From: Longimicrobiales bacterium
GTDB taxonomy: Bacteria; Gemmatimonadota; Gemmatimonadetes; Longimicrobiales; Gaopeijiaceae
Reading direction: 5' to 3'
DNA: 7,950 bases
Assembly: GCA_022428035.1 (NCBI GenBank)
Contig: JAKMDG010000036.1
Coordinates: forward strand, 1-7,950
Under the pieces are notes generated by a model that was not told the origin of the DNA, did not search any database, and saw nothing but the letters and a program-made list of their open reading frames with translations. This document shows positions 1 to 7,363 of this stretch, piece after piece. Position 1 is the first letter of the stretch, and each line of letters opens with the position of its first letter. The translations under genes were made by a program, and so were the position numbers.

Positions 1-714
1 GATCCGACGGATGCAGTGCTGGGCCTCCTCGGTCAGAACCTCCCCACCGGCGCTGGCGTCGAGCTCACCGATTTTGTGGGTGACCTGACTCAGCGGCTCA
101 TGGCCAGCCGGACCAGCTACACGATCGCGGGTTCCATCTTTCTACTCTGGGTGGCGACACGGCTCTCCGGGTCCTTGCGCGTCGTGCTGCGAGAGATCTT
201 CGATATCGGTTTCAAGCGAAACCCGATCCATGGAAAGCTCTTCGACACCGCTGCCGTACTCATCGGCTTCGTGCTCCTCACCGTCAATCTGGGTGTGACG
301 GTCTTCATTACAGCGGCGATGCGGTTCGGGGTGGACATCCTTCTGCTCGAAGGCTTTGCCGTGTCATTTGCGGATCACGTGCTGGGCATAGGCATTTCGT
401 TTGTCTCCATCTGGGTGCTGCTGTTCTTTCTGTATCGGTATGTACCGGCACGGCCGATCTCGATGCGTACGGCCATGAACGCTGCAACGTTCGCTGCCGT
501 CGCTCACGAATCGTTGAAATTCGGCTTCTCCTGGTACGCGACCGAGGTCGCGAATTACGGCTCCACGCTTGGGAATCTGGCCAATGTGGCCGTTCTTCTT
601 TTCTGGATCTATTACGAATCGCTAGTGTTCATAATTGGTGGTGAGGTCGGTCAGGTATCTACGATGCGCAAGGCGAGTCGGGTGGGGGTGGTGACCTTCG
701 AGGACGAAGCATGA
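1..714 (+). CDS. YihY/BrkB-family inner membrane protein, 5' end outside window
   Basis: The reading frame is open from the left edge (the first codon is at base 1) to a TGA at 712-714, giving 237 visible residues. A GTG at 16 could serve as a start, but the family is usually about 280-320 residues, so the true start is probably upstream. Hydrophobic membrane segments lie, counted from that GTG, at about residues 33-50, 76-101, 120-143 and 186-208. The C-terminal part has the family's pattern: a Gly-Ser-Thr-Leu-Gly stretch near 182-186, then a Leu-Phe-Trp-Ile-Tyr-Tyr core (195-200) and a Gly-Gly-Glu (208-210). The family was once annotated as 'ribonuclease BN' or virulence factor BrkB. Its true function is not settled, and neither older name should be taken as a function. 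The gene ends 13 nt before smpB and is probably co-transcribed with it. Family assignment is fairly sure; the role is unknown. Confidence 0.85.
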   Translation, partial: DPTDAVLGLLGQNLPTGAGVELTDFVGDLTQRLMASRTSYTIAGSIFLLWVATRLSGSLRVVLREIFDIGFKRNPIHGKLFDTAAVLIGFVLLTVNLGVTVFITAAMRFGVDILLLEGFAVSFADHVLGIGISFVSIWVLLFFLYRYVPARPISMRTAMNAATFAAVAHESLKFGFSWYATEVANYGSTLGNLANVAVLLFWIYYESLVFIIGGEVGQVSTMRKASRVGVVTFEDEA

Positions 715-727
715 CGAGGTCTCTTCG

Positions 728-1189
728 ATGAAGGCTCCGGAAGGACGTAATGTGGTCGCCCGCAATCGGAAGGCTCGCCATGAGTACGAGATCCTGGATA
801 CCTACGAGGCCGGCATCGCCCTGAAGGGGCCTGAGGTGAAGTCCCTCCGAGCTGGAGGAGTCTCGTTTCAGGATGCGTTCGCCCGCGTGGACAGTGGAGA
901 GGTCTGGCTGCACAGCCTCCACATCAGTCCGTATGAGCAGGCCAATCAGTTCAACGTGGACCCGGTTCGCCGCCGTCGGTTGCTCCTGAACCGTCAGGAG
1001 ATCCGGCAACTCGCAGTCAAGACCGAGGAGAAGGGGCTCACGCTGATCCCACTCGAAATCTACTTCGTTCGCGGCCGCGCCAAGCTCCAGTTGGCCGTGG
1101 GCCGAGGAAAGAAGCTGCACGACAAACGTGAGACGCTGAAACGACGGCAGCAGGATCGGGAAGCCCGTCGGGCCATGGAGTCGCGATGA
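728..1189 (+). CDS. smpB: SsrA-binding protein SmpB
   Basis: SmpB binds tmRNA (SsrA) and delivers it to stalled ribosomes for trans-translation in the cytoplasm. The 153-residue product has the usual family length and signatures in order: Asn-Arg-Lys-Ala-Arg-His-Glu-Tyr at 13-20, Leu-Lys-Gly-Pro-Glu-Val-Lys-Ser-Leu-Arg at 32-41, the His-Ile-Ser-Pro-Tyr stretch at 65-69, and Gly-Arg-Gly-Lys-Lys-Leu-His-Asp-Lys-Arg-Glu at 125-135. A basic C-terminal tail (136-153) follows, which in the family forms a helix inside the ribosomal mRNA channel. The ATG at 728 is supported by a GAGG Shine-Dalgarno at 716-719 with 8-nt spacing. The stop overlaps the amidase start (ATGA, 1186-1189). The tmRNA gene itself is not in this window. 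Confidence 0.97.
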   Translation: MKAPEGRNVVARNRKARHEYEILDTYEAGIALKGPEVKSLRAGGVSFQDAFARVDSGEVWLHSLHISPYEQANQFNVDPVRRRRLLLNRQEIRQLAVKTEEKGLTLIPLEIYFVRGRAKLQLAVGRGKKLHDKRETLKRRQQDREARRAMESR

Positions 1190-2568
1190 AGGTCCGTGAT
1201 GGATTGTGGAATGGCGTGTGCGTGGTCGCTACGCTGGCTGCCGCGAGCGCGCTTCACGCCCAGGATCGCCCGCGTCTCGAGATCGAGCGTGAGGACGGTT
1301 CGTCGAGTACGGTTACGGTCCAGTTCGACCGGGGCTATGCGAGTGTCGCGGCGTCGACCCTCGGGGACCTCGGGTGGACGGTCCAGGAGGGTACGGGAGG
1401 ATTGTCTTTCAGCGCGGCGGGAGAGATCAGTGTTTCGTTCCGGCTGGATTCACCCTTCTTCCGCTGGGATGGCGTCGTTCTCCAAATGACTGACGCTCCG
1501 TACCGAACGGGTGGCTCCTCGTGGATTCCCCTTCAGTTCCTGACAGACTTTCTGCCGCGCCGTCTGCCGGGACTGTACGACTTCGTGGGGGAGGACAGCC
1601 TGCTTCGCGCCGGCGATATCGCACTTCTGAGTGCTGCTGAGCTTGCGCAGCTGGAGGCCGAAGCTGGAGCGGCCGTGGGTACCGAGTCAGACCTTTCGCC
1701 CGATGAGTCGACAGGGAACGACGATCCCGCTCCGTCCCGAGCCGAGGTAGCCGCCACCGTTAGCGCTGCGGATGATATCGTCGCAGAGGTCTCGTCTTCC
1801 GGTACTGGAACCACCGCCGAGGAAATACGGAACATGGGCCCCTCCGCCTATGACGGCGTGCGTGTCGTGGTCATCGATGCGGGCCACGGCGGTGAGGATC
1901 CCGGTGCGCTTTCCCCCGCCGGGGCGCGGGAGAAGACGGTCGCGTTGGCGATCGCGCTCCAGTTGGAGGAAGCACTCGCAGATGAGTCCGGCCTGGAAGT
2001 GCACATGATCCGGGACGACGACACATTCGTGGACGTCTGGGAACGAGGGCAGCTCGCGACCGATTGGAAAGGCGAGCGGCCGGGCATCTTCGTGTCGATC
2101 CACGCGAACTCGTTCCCCGCACGTCGCGAGGCTCGAGGGTTCGAGACCTACTTTCTCTCTGATGCACGAACAGAGCATGAACGCAGGGTGTCCGCAATCG
2201 AAAATGCCCCGCTGAACATGAGTACGGAGAACGTGGACGAAGACCGGCTGGCTGACATGGATTTCATCTTGCGCGACTTGCGAAACTACGAGTACGCGCA
2301 CTGGTCCGAGGACCTCGCGGGCCTGGTACAGGATGAACTCGACGACTTCCATCCCGGGCCGAACCGAGGAGTGAAGCAGGGTGTGCTGGCCGTACTGACG
2401 AACGCGCTGATGCCGTCGGTCTTGATCGAGATCGGGTATCTGTCGAATGCGGCTGAGGCTGAGCTTCTCGACGAGGGCGCATTTCACGCGAGTTCAGGCG
2501 AAGCGATTGCGGACGCGGTGGTGCGGTTCTTCGACCGTTACCCGCCGGGCAGCGGCGCGAGGCAGTAG
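1186..2568 (+). CDS. Secreted N-acetylmuramoyl-L-alanine amidase (Amidase_3)
   Basis: The predicted enzyme cleaves the amide bond between N-acetylmuramic acid and the L-alanine of the peptide stem in peptidoglycan, outside the cytoplasmic membrane. Residues 1-26 look like a Sec signal peptide, with probable cleavage after Ala-His-Ala-Gln. Residues 27-145 form an N-terminal domain with a stretch at 104-124 (Ala-Pro-Tyr then Trp-Ile-Pro-Leu-Gln-Phe-Leu) like the copper-amine-oxidase-N or stalk-type domains found on some wall hydrolases. Residues 150-218 are a low-complexity Ala/Ser/Glu/Asp linker. The Amidase_3 domain spans about 226-452. Its zinc and catalytic residues are visible: His233 in Asp-Ala-Gly-His-Gly-Gly, Glu249, His306 in Ser-Ile-His-Ala-Asn, and Glu415 in Ile-Glu-Ile-Gly-Tyr-Leu-Ser-Asn. 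The segment at 325-395 sits where AmiA/B/C-type division amidases carry a regulatory insert. A GGAG at 1177-1180 serves the ATG. It is coupled to smpB by a 4-nt overlap. Confidence 0.94.
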   Translation: MKVRDGLWNGVCVVATLAAASALHAQDRPRLEIEREDGSSSTVTVQFDRGYASVAASTLGDLGWTVQEGTGGLSFSAAGEISVSFRLDSPFFRWDGVVLQMTDAPYRTGGSSWIPLQFLTDFLPRRLPGLYDFVGEDSLLRAGDIALLSAAELAQLEAEAGAAVGTESDLSPDESTGNDDPAPSRAEVAATVSAADDIVAEVSSSGTGTTAEEIRNMGPSAYDGVRVVVIDAGHGGEDPGALSPAGAREKTVALAIALQLEEALADESGLEVHMIRDDDTFVDVWERGQLATDWKGERPGIFVSIHANSFPARREARGFETYFLSDARTEHERRVSAIENAPLNMSTENVDEDRLADMDFILRDLRNYEYAHWSEDLAGLVQDELDDFHPGPNRGVKQGVLAVLTNALMPSVLIEIGYLSNAAEAELLDEGAFHASSGEAIADAVVRFFDRYPPGSGARQ

Positions 2569-3887
2569 TGGGACGTTGGCTCGTCGTGACCGGCGCGCTC
2601 ACGATCGCAGCCTGTTCGTATCACAACGTTCTCTACAACGCGAACCAGCTGTTCTCCGAGGGAGAGGTCGCGCGCAGGGCCGGGCGGGACTCGCTGGCGA
2701 CAGCACGGTACCTGGATGTTGTGCGGAAGACTGGCAAGGCGTTGCGGGATCGGCCTGAAAGCAACTGGGCTGACCAGACGCTCGTACTGCACGGGCGCGC
2801 ACGGTTCCGGCTCGGAGAGCTTCGAGCGGCTCAGGCTGCTCTCCGTGACGCGGTACGTTCGTACCCTGAGGTCGCAGACGAGTCTCGCGTGTATCTGGCC
2901 GCGATCCATGCCGAGGCTGGGGATGCGCGCTCCGCGCTGGCCGAAGTGAATCGCGCGTTGAGTGGTTCCTTACCGGCGGAACCCCGGTCGGAGGCCCACC
3001 TGATTCGCGGTCGCCTCCTGCTCGAACGCGGCCTGTTCGATGCGGGTGGATGGGACCTGGATCGCGCAGCGGAGGCCGGCTTCGGGATCCGTGTGGAAGC
3101 GGCAATCGAGCGGCTACGCTGGTCCATCGTGCACGAGGAAGAAGCCAGAGCTCATGACGCGTTCGAGAGTCTCTTGACTGATCCCAGAGGAGGTGAGCGC
3201 CACGACGCGGTCGTGGAGTTCGCGGGTGCCGCTGTAGACGTATGGGGTCAGGCTACTGTTGCTGCCATGCTCGACAGAGTCCGGTCTTCACCCTGGGACC
3301 GGGTCGCTCGTGGTGGCGTGGCCCTGACCCGGGCGCGCTTGCTCGATCAGGCCGGCGACACCACTGCGGCCCGGAAGCAGGCCATGGATGTAGCCTCAGG
3401 CCTCGGGAGTGCGGCTGCGGACGCTCGTCTGTTGCTGGCGCGCTGGCAGCTCGAACGTGCCCGGGATCTCGACGCCGTCTACGGAGTTCGCACACTACTC
3501 CTCCCGGCGGGTTCCGACACGCGCGCCGCGTTCCAGCTCGAGATGGTCGAGCGGATGGAGTCACTTACCGGCATGGGGTATGCGCAGCCCCTGGGCTTCT
3601 TCGCCGCGGCCGAGGTGGCTCGCGATGAGCTCGGTGCTCAGTCGGTCGCGCGTGGACTCTTTCTGGCGTATGCCGCCGCCGCACCTGACGATCCCTGGGC
3701 ACCTAAGGCACTGCTCGCGGCCCTCGACATCTCACCGGACGAGGGTGACCGAGCGTGGCTTCGTGGACGTCTGGAGGCGAACCCGAACAGCCCTTACGTT
3801 CTGGCCGCGTCTGGCGGGTCCTCTGCCGGATATCAGGAGCTTGAGGAGGAACTGGACGTGCGGCTGAGAGGGCTGACCCAACGGTGA
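2568..3887 (+). CDS. TPR-repeat lipoprotein, function unknown
   Basis: This is a 439-residue predicted lipoprotein. The short N-terminus is hydrophobic and ends in Leu-Thr-Ile-Ala-Ala-Cys, a good lipobox with lipidated Cys16. Ser at +2 would fit outer-membrane sorting in a diderm. Helical TPR-like repeats are visible at about 24-57, 68-100, 104-132 and 142-170, and the helix-rich pattern continues weakly to about 400. The C-terminal part (355-410), with Ala-Pro-Asp-Asp-Pro-Trp-Ala-Pro-Lys and Asn-Pro-Asn-Ser-Pro-Tyr, resembles the ends of TPR units found in BamD- or YbgF-like envelope proteins. I see no catalytic motif. The GTG at 2568 overlaps the amidase stop by one base (TAGTG) and is supported by GAGG at 2559-2562. 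Start choice is favoured because the lipobox follows at once. Tight coupling to the amidase suggests an envelope scaffold or amidase partner, but that is inference. Confidence 0.85.
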   Translation: MGRWLVVTGALTIAACSYHNVLYNANQLFSEGEVARRAGRDSLATARYLDVVRKTGKALRDRPESNWADQTLVLHGRARFRLGELRAAQAALRDAVRSYPEVADESRVYLAAIHAEAGDARSALAEVNRALSGSLPAEPRSEAHLIRGRLLLERGLFDAGGWDLDRAAEAGFGIRVEAAIERLRWSIVHEEEARAHDAFESLLTDPRGGERHDAVVEFAGAAVDVWGQATVAAMLDRVRSSPWDRVARGGVALTRARLLDQAGDTTAARKQAMDVASGLGSAAADARLLLARWQLERARDLDAVYGVRTLLLPAGSDTRAAFQLEMVERMESLTGMGYAQPLGFFAAAEVARDELGAQSVARGLFLAYAAAAPDDPWAPKALLAALDISPDEGDRAWLRGRLEANPNSPYVLAASGGSSAGYQELEEELDVRLRGLTQR

Positions 3888-4810
3888 GGCTCACCACCCA
3901 CGTACTGGGCGTCGAATTCCAGAATCCGGTGCTGCTCGCTGCTGGCACCTGCGGATTCGGAATGGAACTGATCGACGTTCTCGACCTCGAGGCGCTCGGG
4001 GGCTTCGTAACGAAGTCGATTACGCTCGAACGCCGCATGGGCAACCCGGCGCCGCGCGTCGCGGAGTTCGATGCAGGGATGATGAACTCGGTCGGACTGG
4101 CGAATCCCGGGCTCGAACGTGCGCGCGACGAGAAGCTGCCCTGGATCGCCGCGAACGTTCACCGAGCCAAAGTGCTCGTCAGCGTCGCCGGACACACGGT
4201 AGACGAGTACTTCCAGCTGATCGAAGGGCTCGACCCATCCGATGGTTTCGTCGGCTTCGAGGTCAACCTCTCCTGCCCCAACGATGCGCGCCGTGACGGC
4301 GTCCCGTTCGCACTCGATCCCGATGCGGTGACCGAGATCATTTCCGGTTGCCGGGCGCGAACGGAGCGACCGATTTCGGCCAAGCTGGCGCCCAACGACC
4401 CGATGCTGAGTGAGACGGTGAGACGAGCGGAAGAGGCGGGAGTGGATGCGATCACACTCGTGAACACGCTCCCTGGCCTGCTGCTGGATGCCGACTCCGG
4501 TGATCCCCGGCTGGGGCAGGGGCCTGGCGGTGTCAGCGGCCCGGCTCTGCGCCCGGCGGGAATACGCGCGGTCCGGGACGCTCGCTCGGCAACGCGACTT
4601 CCTCTGCTCGGTGTGGGTGGGATCCTGGCACCGGAGGATGCGGTCGCCTATGGGCGGGCGGGTGCGAGTCTGGTCCAGATGGGGACCGCGACCTTTGCGG
4701 CGCCGAGGGCAGCCACGGATGTGATCGCTGGACTCGAACGATGGGGCCCACGGCACGGGGTCGCCGCTTGGGGTGACTTGTGCTCTCGCAACGATAGTGA
4801 GGTTCGATGA
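3884..4810 (+). CDS. pyrD: Dihydroorotate dehydrogenase, class 1B-like
   Basis: PyrD oxidises dihydroorotate to orotate, the fourth step of de novo pyrimidine synthesis, using FMN. The 308-residue product has the class 1 layout: Asn-Pro-Val-x-Leu-Ala-Ala-Gly-Thr at 14-22, Lys44 in Thr-Lys-Ser-Ile-Thr, Met-Asn-Ser-Val-Gly-Leu at 67-72, Asn-Leu-Ser-Cys-Pro-Asn at 128-133 with Cys131 as the catalytic base, Lys167, Asn194, Gly-Gly-Val-Ser-Gly-Pro-Ala at 215-221, and the phosphate-binding Gly-Val-Gly-Gly-Ile at 243-247. The catalytic Cys places it in class 1 (class 2 enzymes have Ser), and the general look is 1B. Class 1B enzymes normally pair with the FAD/iron-sulfur subunit PyrK, which is not in this window. 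The GTG start is the only plausible one: the frame is closed by TGA at 3842-3844 and no other start codon lies between. It overlaps the preceding stop (GTGA) and pyrF (ATGA). Confidence 0.95.
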   Translation: MRLTTHVLGVEFQNPVLLAAGTCGFGMELIDVLDLEALGGFVTKSITLERRMGNPAPRVAEFDAGMMNSVGLANPGLERARDEKLPWIAANVHRAKVLVSVAGHTVDEYFQLIEGLDPSDGFVGFEVNLSCPNDARRDGVPFALDPDAVTEIISGCRARTERPISAKLAPNDPMLSETVRRAEEAGVDAITLVNTLPGLLLDADSGDPRLGQGPGGVSGPALRPAGIRAVRDARSATRLPLLGVGGILAPEDAVAYGRAGASLVQMGTATFAAPRAATDVIAGLERWGPRHGVAAWGDLCSRNDSEVR

Positions 4811-5508
4811 ACAGAGTGATCATCCCGCTCGACGTTCCTTCGGCTGAGGACGCCTTCACTCTGGTCGACAGGCTGGGGGATGAGGCGGACTTCTACAAGG
4901 TGGGCTTCGAGCTCTACACACGGGGTGGGCCGGATGTCGTGCGCGAGTTGGTCGCTCGGGGCAAACGGGTATTCCTCGACATCAAGCTCCACGACATCCC
5001 GAACACGGTTGCCGGCGCGGTGGCTGCAGCGTCGGATCTCGGAGTTGACCTGCTGACCCTCCACGCATCCGGAGGGCCGCGTATGCTGGAGTCCGCCGCC
5101 GCTGCCCGTTCCGGAGACATCAGGCTCCTCGCGGTGACCGTTTTGACGTCGCTTACGCCGGATGAAATGAGTGCTGTGTGGGGCAGGGACATTCGCTCTG
5201 TGCGCGACGATGTCGGTCGTCTCGCCCTGATGGCCAAAGACGCCGGGATCGATGGGGTCGTCGCCTCGGCGCTCGAGGCGAGCTGGATCCGTCAGCAGGT
5301 CGGCCCGGATTTCCTCATCGTGACGCCCGGTATCCGGCCTGCTGGCTCGGATGCCGGTGACCAGAATCGGATTGCGACCCCGGGGGACGCCGTGCGAAAC
5401 GGAGCGGACTACCTCGTCATTGGTCGCCCGATCACCCAGGCGGATGATCCGGTCGCCGCGTTGTCTTCCGTACTCCACGAGATCGACGAGGCCGAGTCCG
5501 AGGCCTAG
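4807..5508 (+). CDS. pyrF: Orotidine 5'-phosphate decarboxylase
   Basis: PyrF decarboxylates OMP to UMP, the last step of de novo pyrimidine synthesis, in the cytoplasm. The 233-residue product matches the usual bacterial length. The active-site signature Leu-Asp-Ile-Lys-Leu-His-Asp-Ile-Pro-Asn-Thr-Val lies at 57-68, with Asp58, Lys60 and Asp63 forming the charged network. Asp9 and Lys31 sit at the ends of the first two strands. The phosphate-binding part is also present: Pro-Gly-Ile-Arg-Pro at 174-178, Asp-Gln-Asn-Arg at 185-188, and Ile-Gly-Arg-Pro-Ile-Thr at 205-210 with Arg207 as the expected phosphate contact. The ATG overlaps the pyrD stop by 4 nt, with GAGG at 4799-4802 as the ribosome site. 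pyrD-pyrF adjacency supports both calls. pyrE, the step between them, is not in this window. Confidence 0.97.
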   Translation: MNRVIIPLDVPSAEDAFTLVDRLGDEADFYKVGFELYTRGGPDVVRELVARGKRVFLDIKLHDIPNTVAGAVAAASDLGVDLLTLHASGGPRMLESAAAARSGDIRLLAVTVLTSLTPDEMSAVWGRDIRSVRDDVGRLALMAKDAGIDGVVASALEASWIRQQVGPDFLIVTPGIRPAGSDAGDQNRIATPGDAVRNGADYLVIGRPITQADDPVAALSSVLHEIDEAESEA

Positions 5509-5582
5509 TCTCTTCTGTCCCTTCTCCAACGGCCCGGCGATCTTCCTGCTGATCGACCGCATGCCCGCCAACGCAACGACCG

Positions 5583-7016
5583 ATGTCACTCAGGGTCTAC
5601 AACACCGCGACGCGCTCGCTCGAAGAATTCGTCCCGCTACGGAAAGGTGAAGTGGGGGTCTACGCCTGTGGACCGACCATCTATAACCACGCCCATATCG
5701 GAAACTTTCGGGCCTTCCTCTTCTTCGATCTCGTCCATCGACACCTTGAGTGGAGCGGATACGACGTCCGATTCGTCATGAACCTGACTGACGTGGACGA
5801 CAAGGTGATCGATGCGGCATACGCGGCGGGCAACTCCATCGAAGAGCACACCGAGCCCTTCGGCGAGACGTTTCTGGCGGACTGTCTGACGCTCGGTGTC
5901 CAGACCGTGGATCGCTACCCGCGCGCGACTGAGTATATCGAGCGTATGGTCGATTTCATCGGCACGCTGATCGACAACGGACATGCGTATGCGGCCGACG
6001 ACGGCGCCGTGTACTTCTCCATCGCGAGCTTCCCGGAATACGGGAAGCTGAAAGGGATCGACACGTCGACCCTGATCGCCGGATCGCGGGTCGAGCACGA
6101 TGAATACGAGAAGGAGGATGCTCGTGACTTCGCGCTCTGGAAAGCGACTACGGCCGAGGATGAAGCGGTCGGTGCCGCATGGGATTCACCGTGGGGTCGC
6201 GGACGTCCGGGCTGGCACCTCGAGTGCTCGGTCATGAGTATGGCTGAACTCGGCGATACCCTCGATATGCACCTCGGCGGGGAGGATCTGGTGTTCCCGC
6301 ACCACGAGAACGAGATCGCCCAGTCCGAATGTGCTACCGGTCATCCTTTTGTCCGCTACTGGATGCACGTGAAGCATCTTTTCGTAGAAGGGCGGAAGAT
6401 GTCCAAGTCGCTGGGTAACTTCATTCGTGTGCGAGAGCTGCTCGAAGAGGGGTACGATCCGGCGGCCATTCGGCATCTGCTGATCTCGTCGCATTATCGG
6501 GGTGATCTCAACTTCACGCGCGACGGTCTCAAGGCGTCGGCCGCTGCGGTTCAGCGTTTGCTCGACTTCGAAGCCCGCCTGTCCGACGTGACCACGGATG
6601 ACTCGGTGGAGCCGTCGACGCTGCCCGACCTGGCAGCAACTGTGGTCGTCGCGTTCCGCCCCGCGATGGACGATGACTTCAACTCGGCCGACGCACTCGG
6701 GACCGTGTTCCGCTTCGTAACAAAGGTGAACGCCGAGCTGGACGGTCGGGAAACCGTCACCTCCGGTGATCGCGATGCCGTGCTGGACGGACTTCGTTCC
6801 ATGGATCGGGTGCTCGGCCTGCTGGAGGTGGCTCACGCGTCCCGAACCCTGGACGACGATCTCGCCTCCTGGGTCGAGCAGCTGATCGAAGAGCGGGCTG
6901 CTGCGCGCGCGGCGAAAGACTTCGGGCGAGCAGATGAGATCAGGGACGAGCTCGCGGCAAAGAATATCGTGCTCGAGGACGGGGCAGGTGGGACTCGCTG
7001 GAAGATTGTGGGCTAG
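5583..7016 (+). CDS. cysS: Cysteinyl-tRNA synthetase
   Basis: CysRS charges tRNA-Cys with cysteine in an ATP-dependent reaction in the cytoplasm. The 477-residue protein has the normal family length. Class I motifs are intact: the HIGH-like His-Ala-His-Ile-Gly-Asn at 36-41 and Lys-Met-Ser-Lys-Ser at 272-276. The four zinc ligands that recognise the cysteine thiol are in their expected places: Cys29, Cys215, His240 and Glu244. The stretch Gly-Gly-Glu-Asp-Leu-Val-Phe-Pro-His-His-Glu-Asn-Glu at 232-244 is highly diagnostic. The C-terminal DALR helical region (about 355-460) ends in the typical small anticodon-side domain. The start fits the family, whose members begin with a few residues before Tyr-Asn-Thr, but no Shine-Dalgarno lies in the 20 nt upstream. 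The gene stands 74 nt after pyrF and 105 nt before the tRNA cluster. Confidence 0.98.
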   Translation: MSLRVYNTATRSLEEFVPLRKGEVGVYACGPTIYNHAHIGNFRAFLFFDLVHRHLEWSGYDVRFVMNLTDVDDKVIDAAYAAGNSIEEHTEPFGETFLADCLTLGVQTVDRYPRATEYIERMVDFIGTLIDNGHAYAADDGAVYFSIASFPEYGKLKGIDTSTLIAGSRVEHDEYEKEDARDFALWKATTAEDEAVGAAWDSPWGRGRPGWHLECSVMSMAELGDTLDMHLGGEDLVFPHHENEIAQSECATGHPFVRYWMHVKHLFVEGRKMSKSLGNFIRVRELLEEGYDPAAIRHLLISSHYRGDLNFTRDGLKASAAAVQRLLDFEARLSDVTTDDSVEPSTLPDLAATVVVAFRPAMDDDFNSADALGTVFRFVTKVNAELDGRETVTSGDRDAVLDGLRSMDRVLGLLEVAHASRTLDDDLASWVEQLIEERAAARAAKDFGRADEIRDELAAKNIVLEDGAGGTRWKIVG

Positions 7017-7121
7017 GGTGTCGCTGGCAGACTGGCCTGCGAGGACTTCGGCCCCCTCACTCGGACTGGCGCAGGATGCTCTCTTCACCACGAAAGCACG
7101 CGCCGATAGTTTTCTCTTCGC

Positions 7122-7194
7122 GCTGGCGTAGCTCAACTGGTAGAGCAGCTGATTTGTAATCAGCAGGTTGGGGGTTCGAGTCCCTTCGCCAGCT
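7122..7194 (+). tRNA. tRNA-Thr(TGT)
   Basis: The full cloverleaf can be drawn. The acceptor stem GCTGGCG (7122-7128) pairs with CGCCAGC (7187-7193) and the discriminator is T7194. The D arm has GCTC/GAGC, and the anticodon stem GCTGA/TCAGC holds the loop TTTGTAA with anticodon TGT at 7155-7157. The T arm, with loop TTCGAGT at 7175-7181, closes through three G-C and two G-T pairs. No CCA is encoded: the next bases are TTA. It reads ACA codons. It is the first gene of a four-tRNA cluster leading into tuf. Confidence 0.97.
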
Positions 7195-7285
7195 TTAGTC
7201 GTAGAGGGTGGAGGAGTGGCGCGGACGGGGACGTGGACGGCCAGTTTTGACCCCCTGAAACCCCCCGCCAGCAGGCGACTTCTGA

Positions 7286-7306
7286 CCCTTTACGCTGTGT
7301 GAAGGG
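7286..7306 (+). other. Hairpin in the Thr-Tyr tRNA spacer
   Basis: CCCTTTAC (7286-7293) pairs with GTGTGAAGGG over 7299-7306 as an eight-pair stem, including one G-T pair (7291-7301), around a five-base loop. A run of six T follows at 7315-7320, but eight bases separate it from the stem. It is therefore not a standard intrinsic terminator. It could be a weak attenuator, an RNA processing site or chance. Confidence 0.35.
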
Positions 7307-7363
7307 CCGGTTACTTTTTTAGGCTCGTTCGCAAAACAGCTGCTCCAGTGTTTGGGGGGCGGC

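Noticed and set aside
1687..2487. 266-codon reverse-strand open frame opposite the amidase
   Set aside because: It sits over the catalytic domain, whose zinc motifs are intact on the + strand; no protein family is recognisable on the reverse strand.
3833..4756. 307-codon reverse-strand open frame opposite pyrD
   Set aside because: It lies wholly over a certain enzyme gene, has low-complexity Arg/Pro-rich sequence and no recognisable domain. Long antisense frames are common in GC-rich coding DNA.
5489..5506. Small hairpin AGGCC/GGCCT at the end of pyrF as a terminator
   Set aside because: It has five pairs with an eight-base loop, lies inside the coding end, and is followed by mixed pyrimidines instead of a T run.
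4648..5589. 313-codon reverse-strand open frame opposite pyrF
   Set aside because: It is a shadow of pyrF and the end of pyrD, with no domain and no ribosome site worth noting.
7085..7110. Possible promoter before the tRNA cluster (TTCACC and GATAGT)
   Set aside because: The spacing is only 14 nt and both boxes are poor, so I could not support a promoter call in the 7017-7121 gap.
6186..7136. 316-codon reverse-strand open frame opposite cysS
   Set aside because: It overlaps a secure cysS and runs into the first tRNA; it is a codon-bias artefact.
7289..7317. Possible sigma70-like promoter TTTACG-17 nt-TACTTT in the Thr-Tyr spacer
   Set aside because: It matches only 4 of 6 and 3 of 6 consensus bases and overlaps a hairpin. 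Too weak to call, although an internal promoter in this spacer remains plausible.
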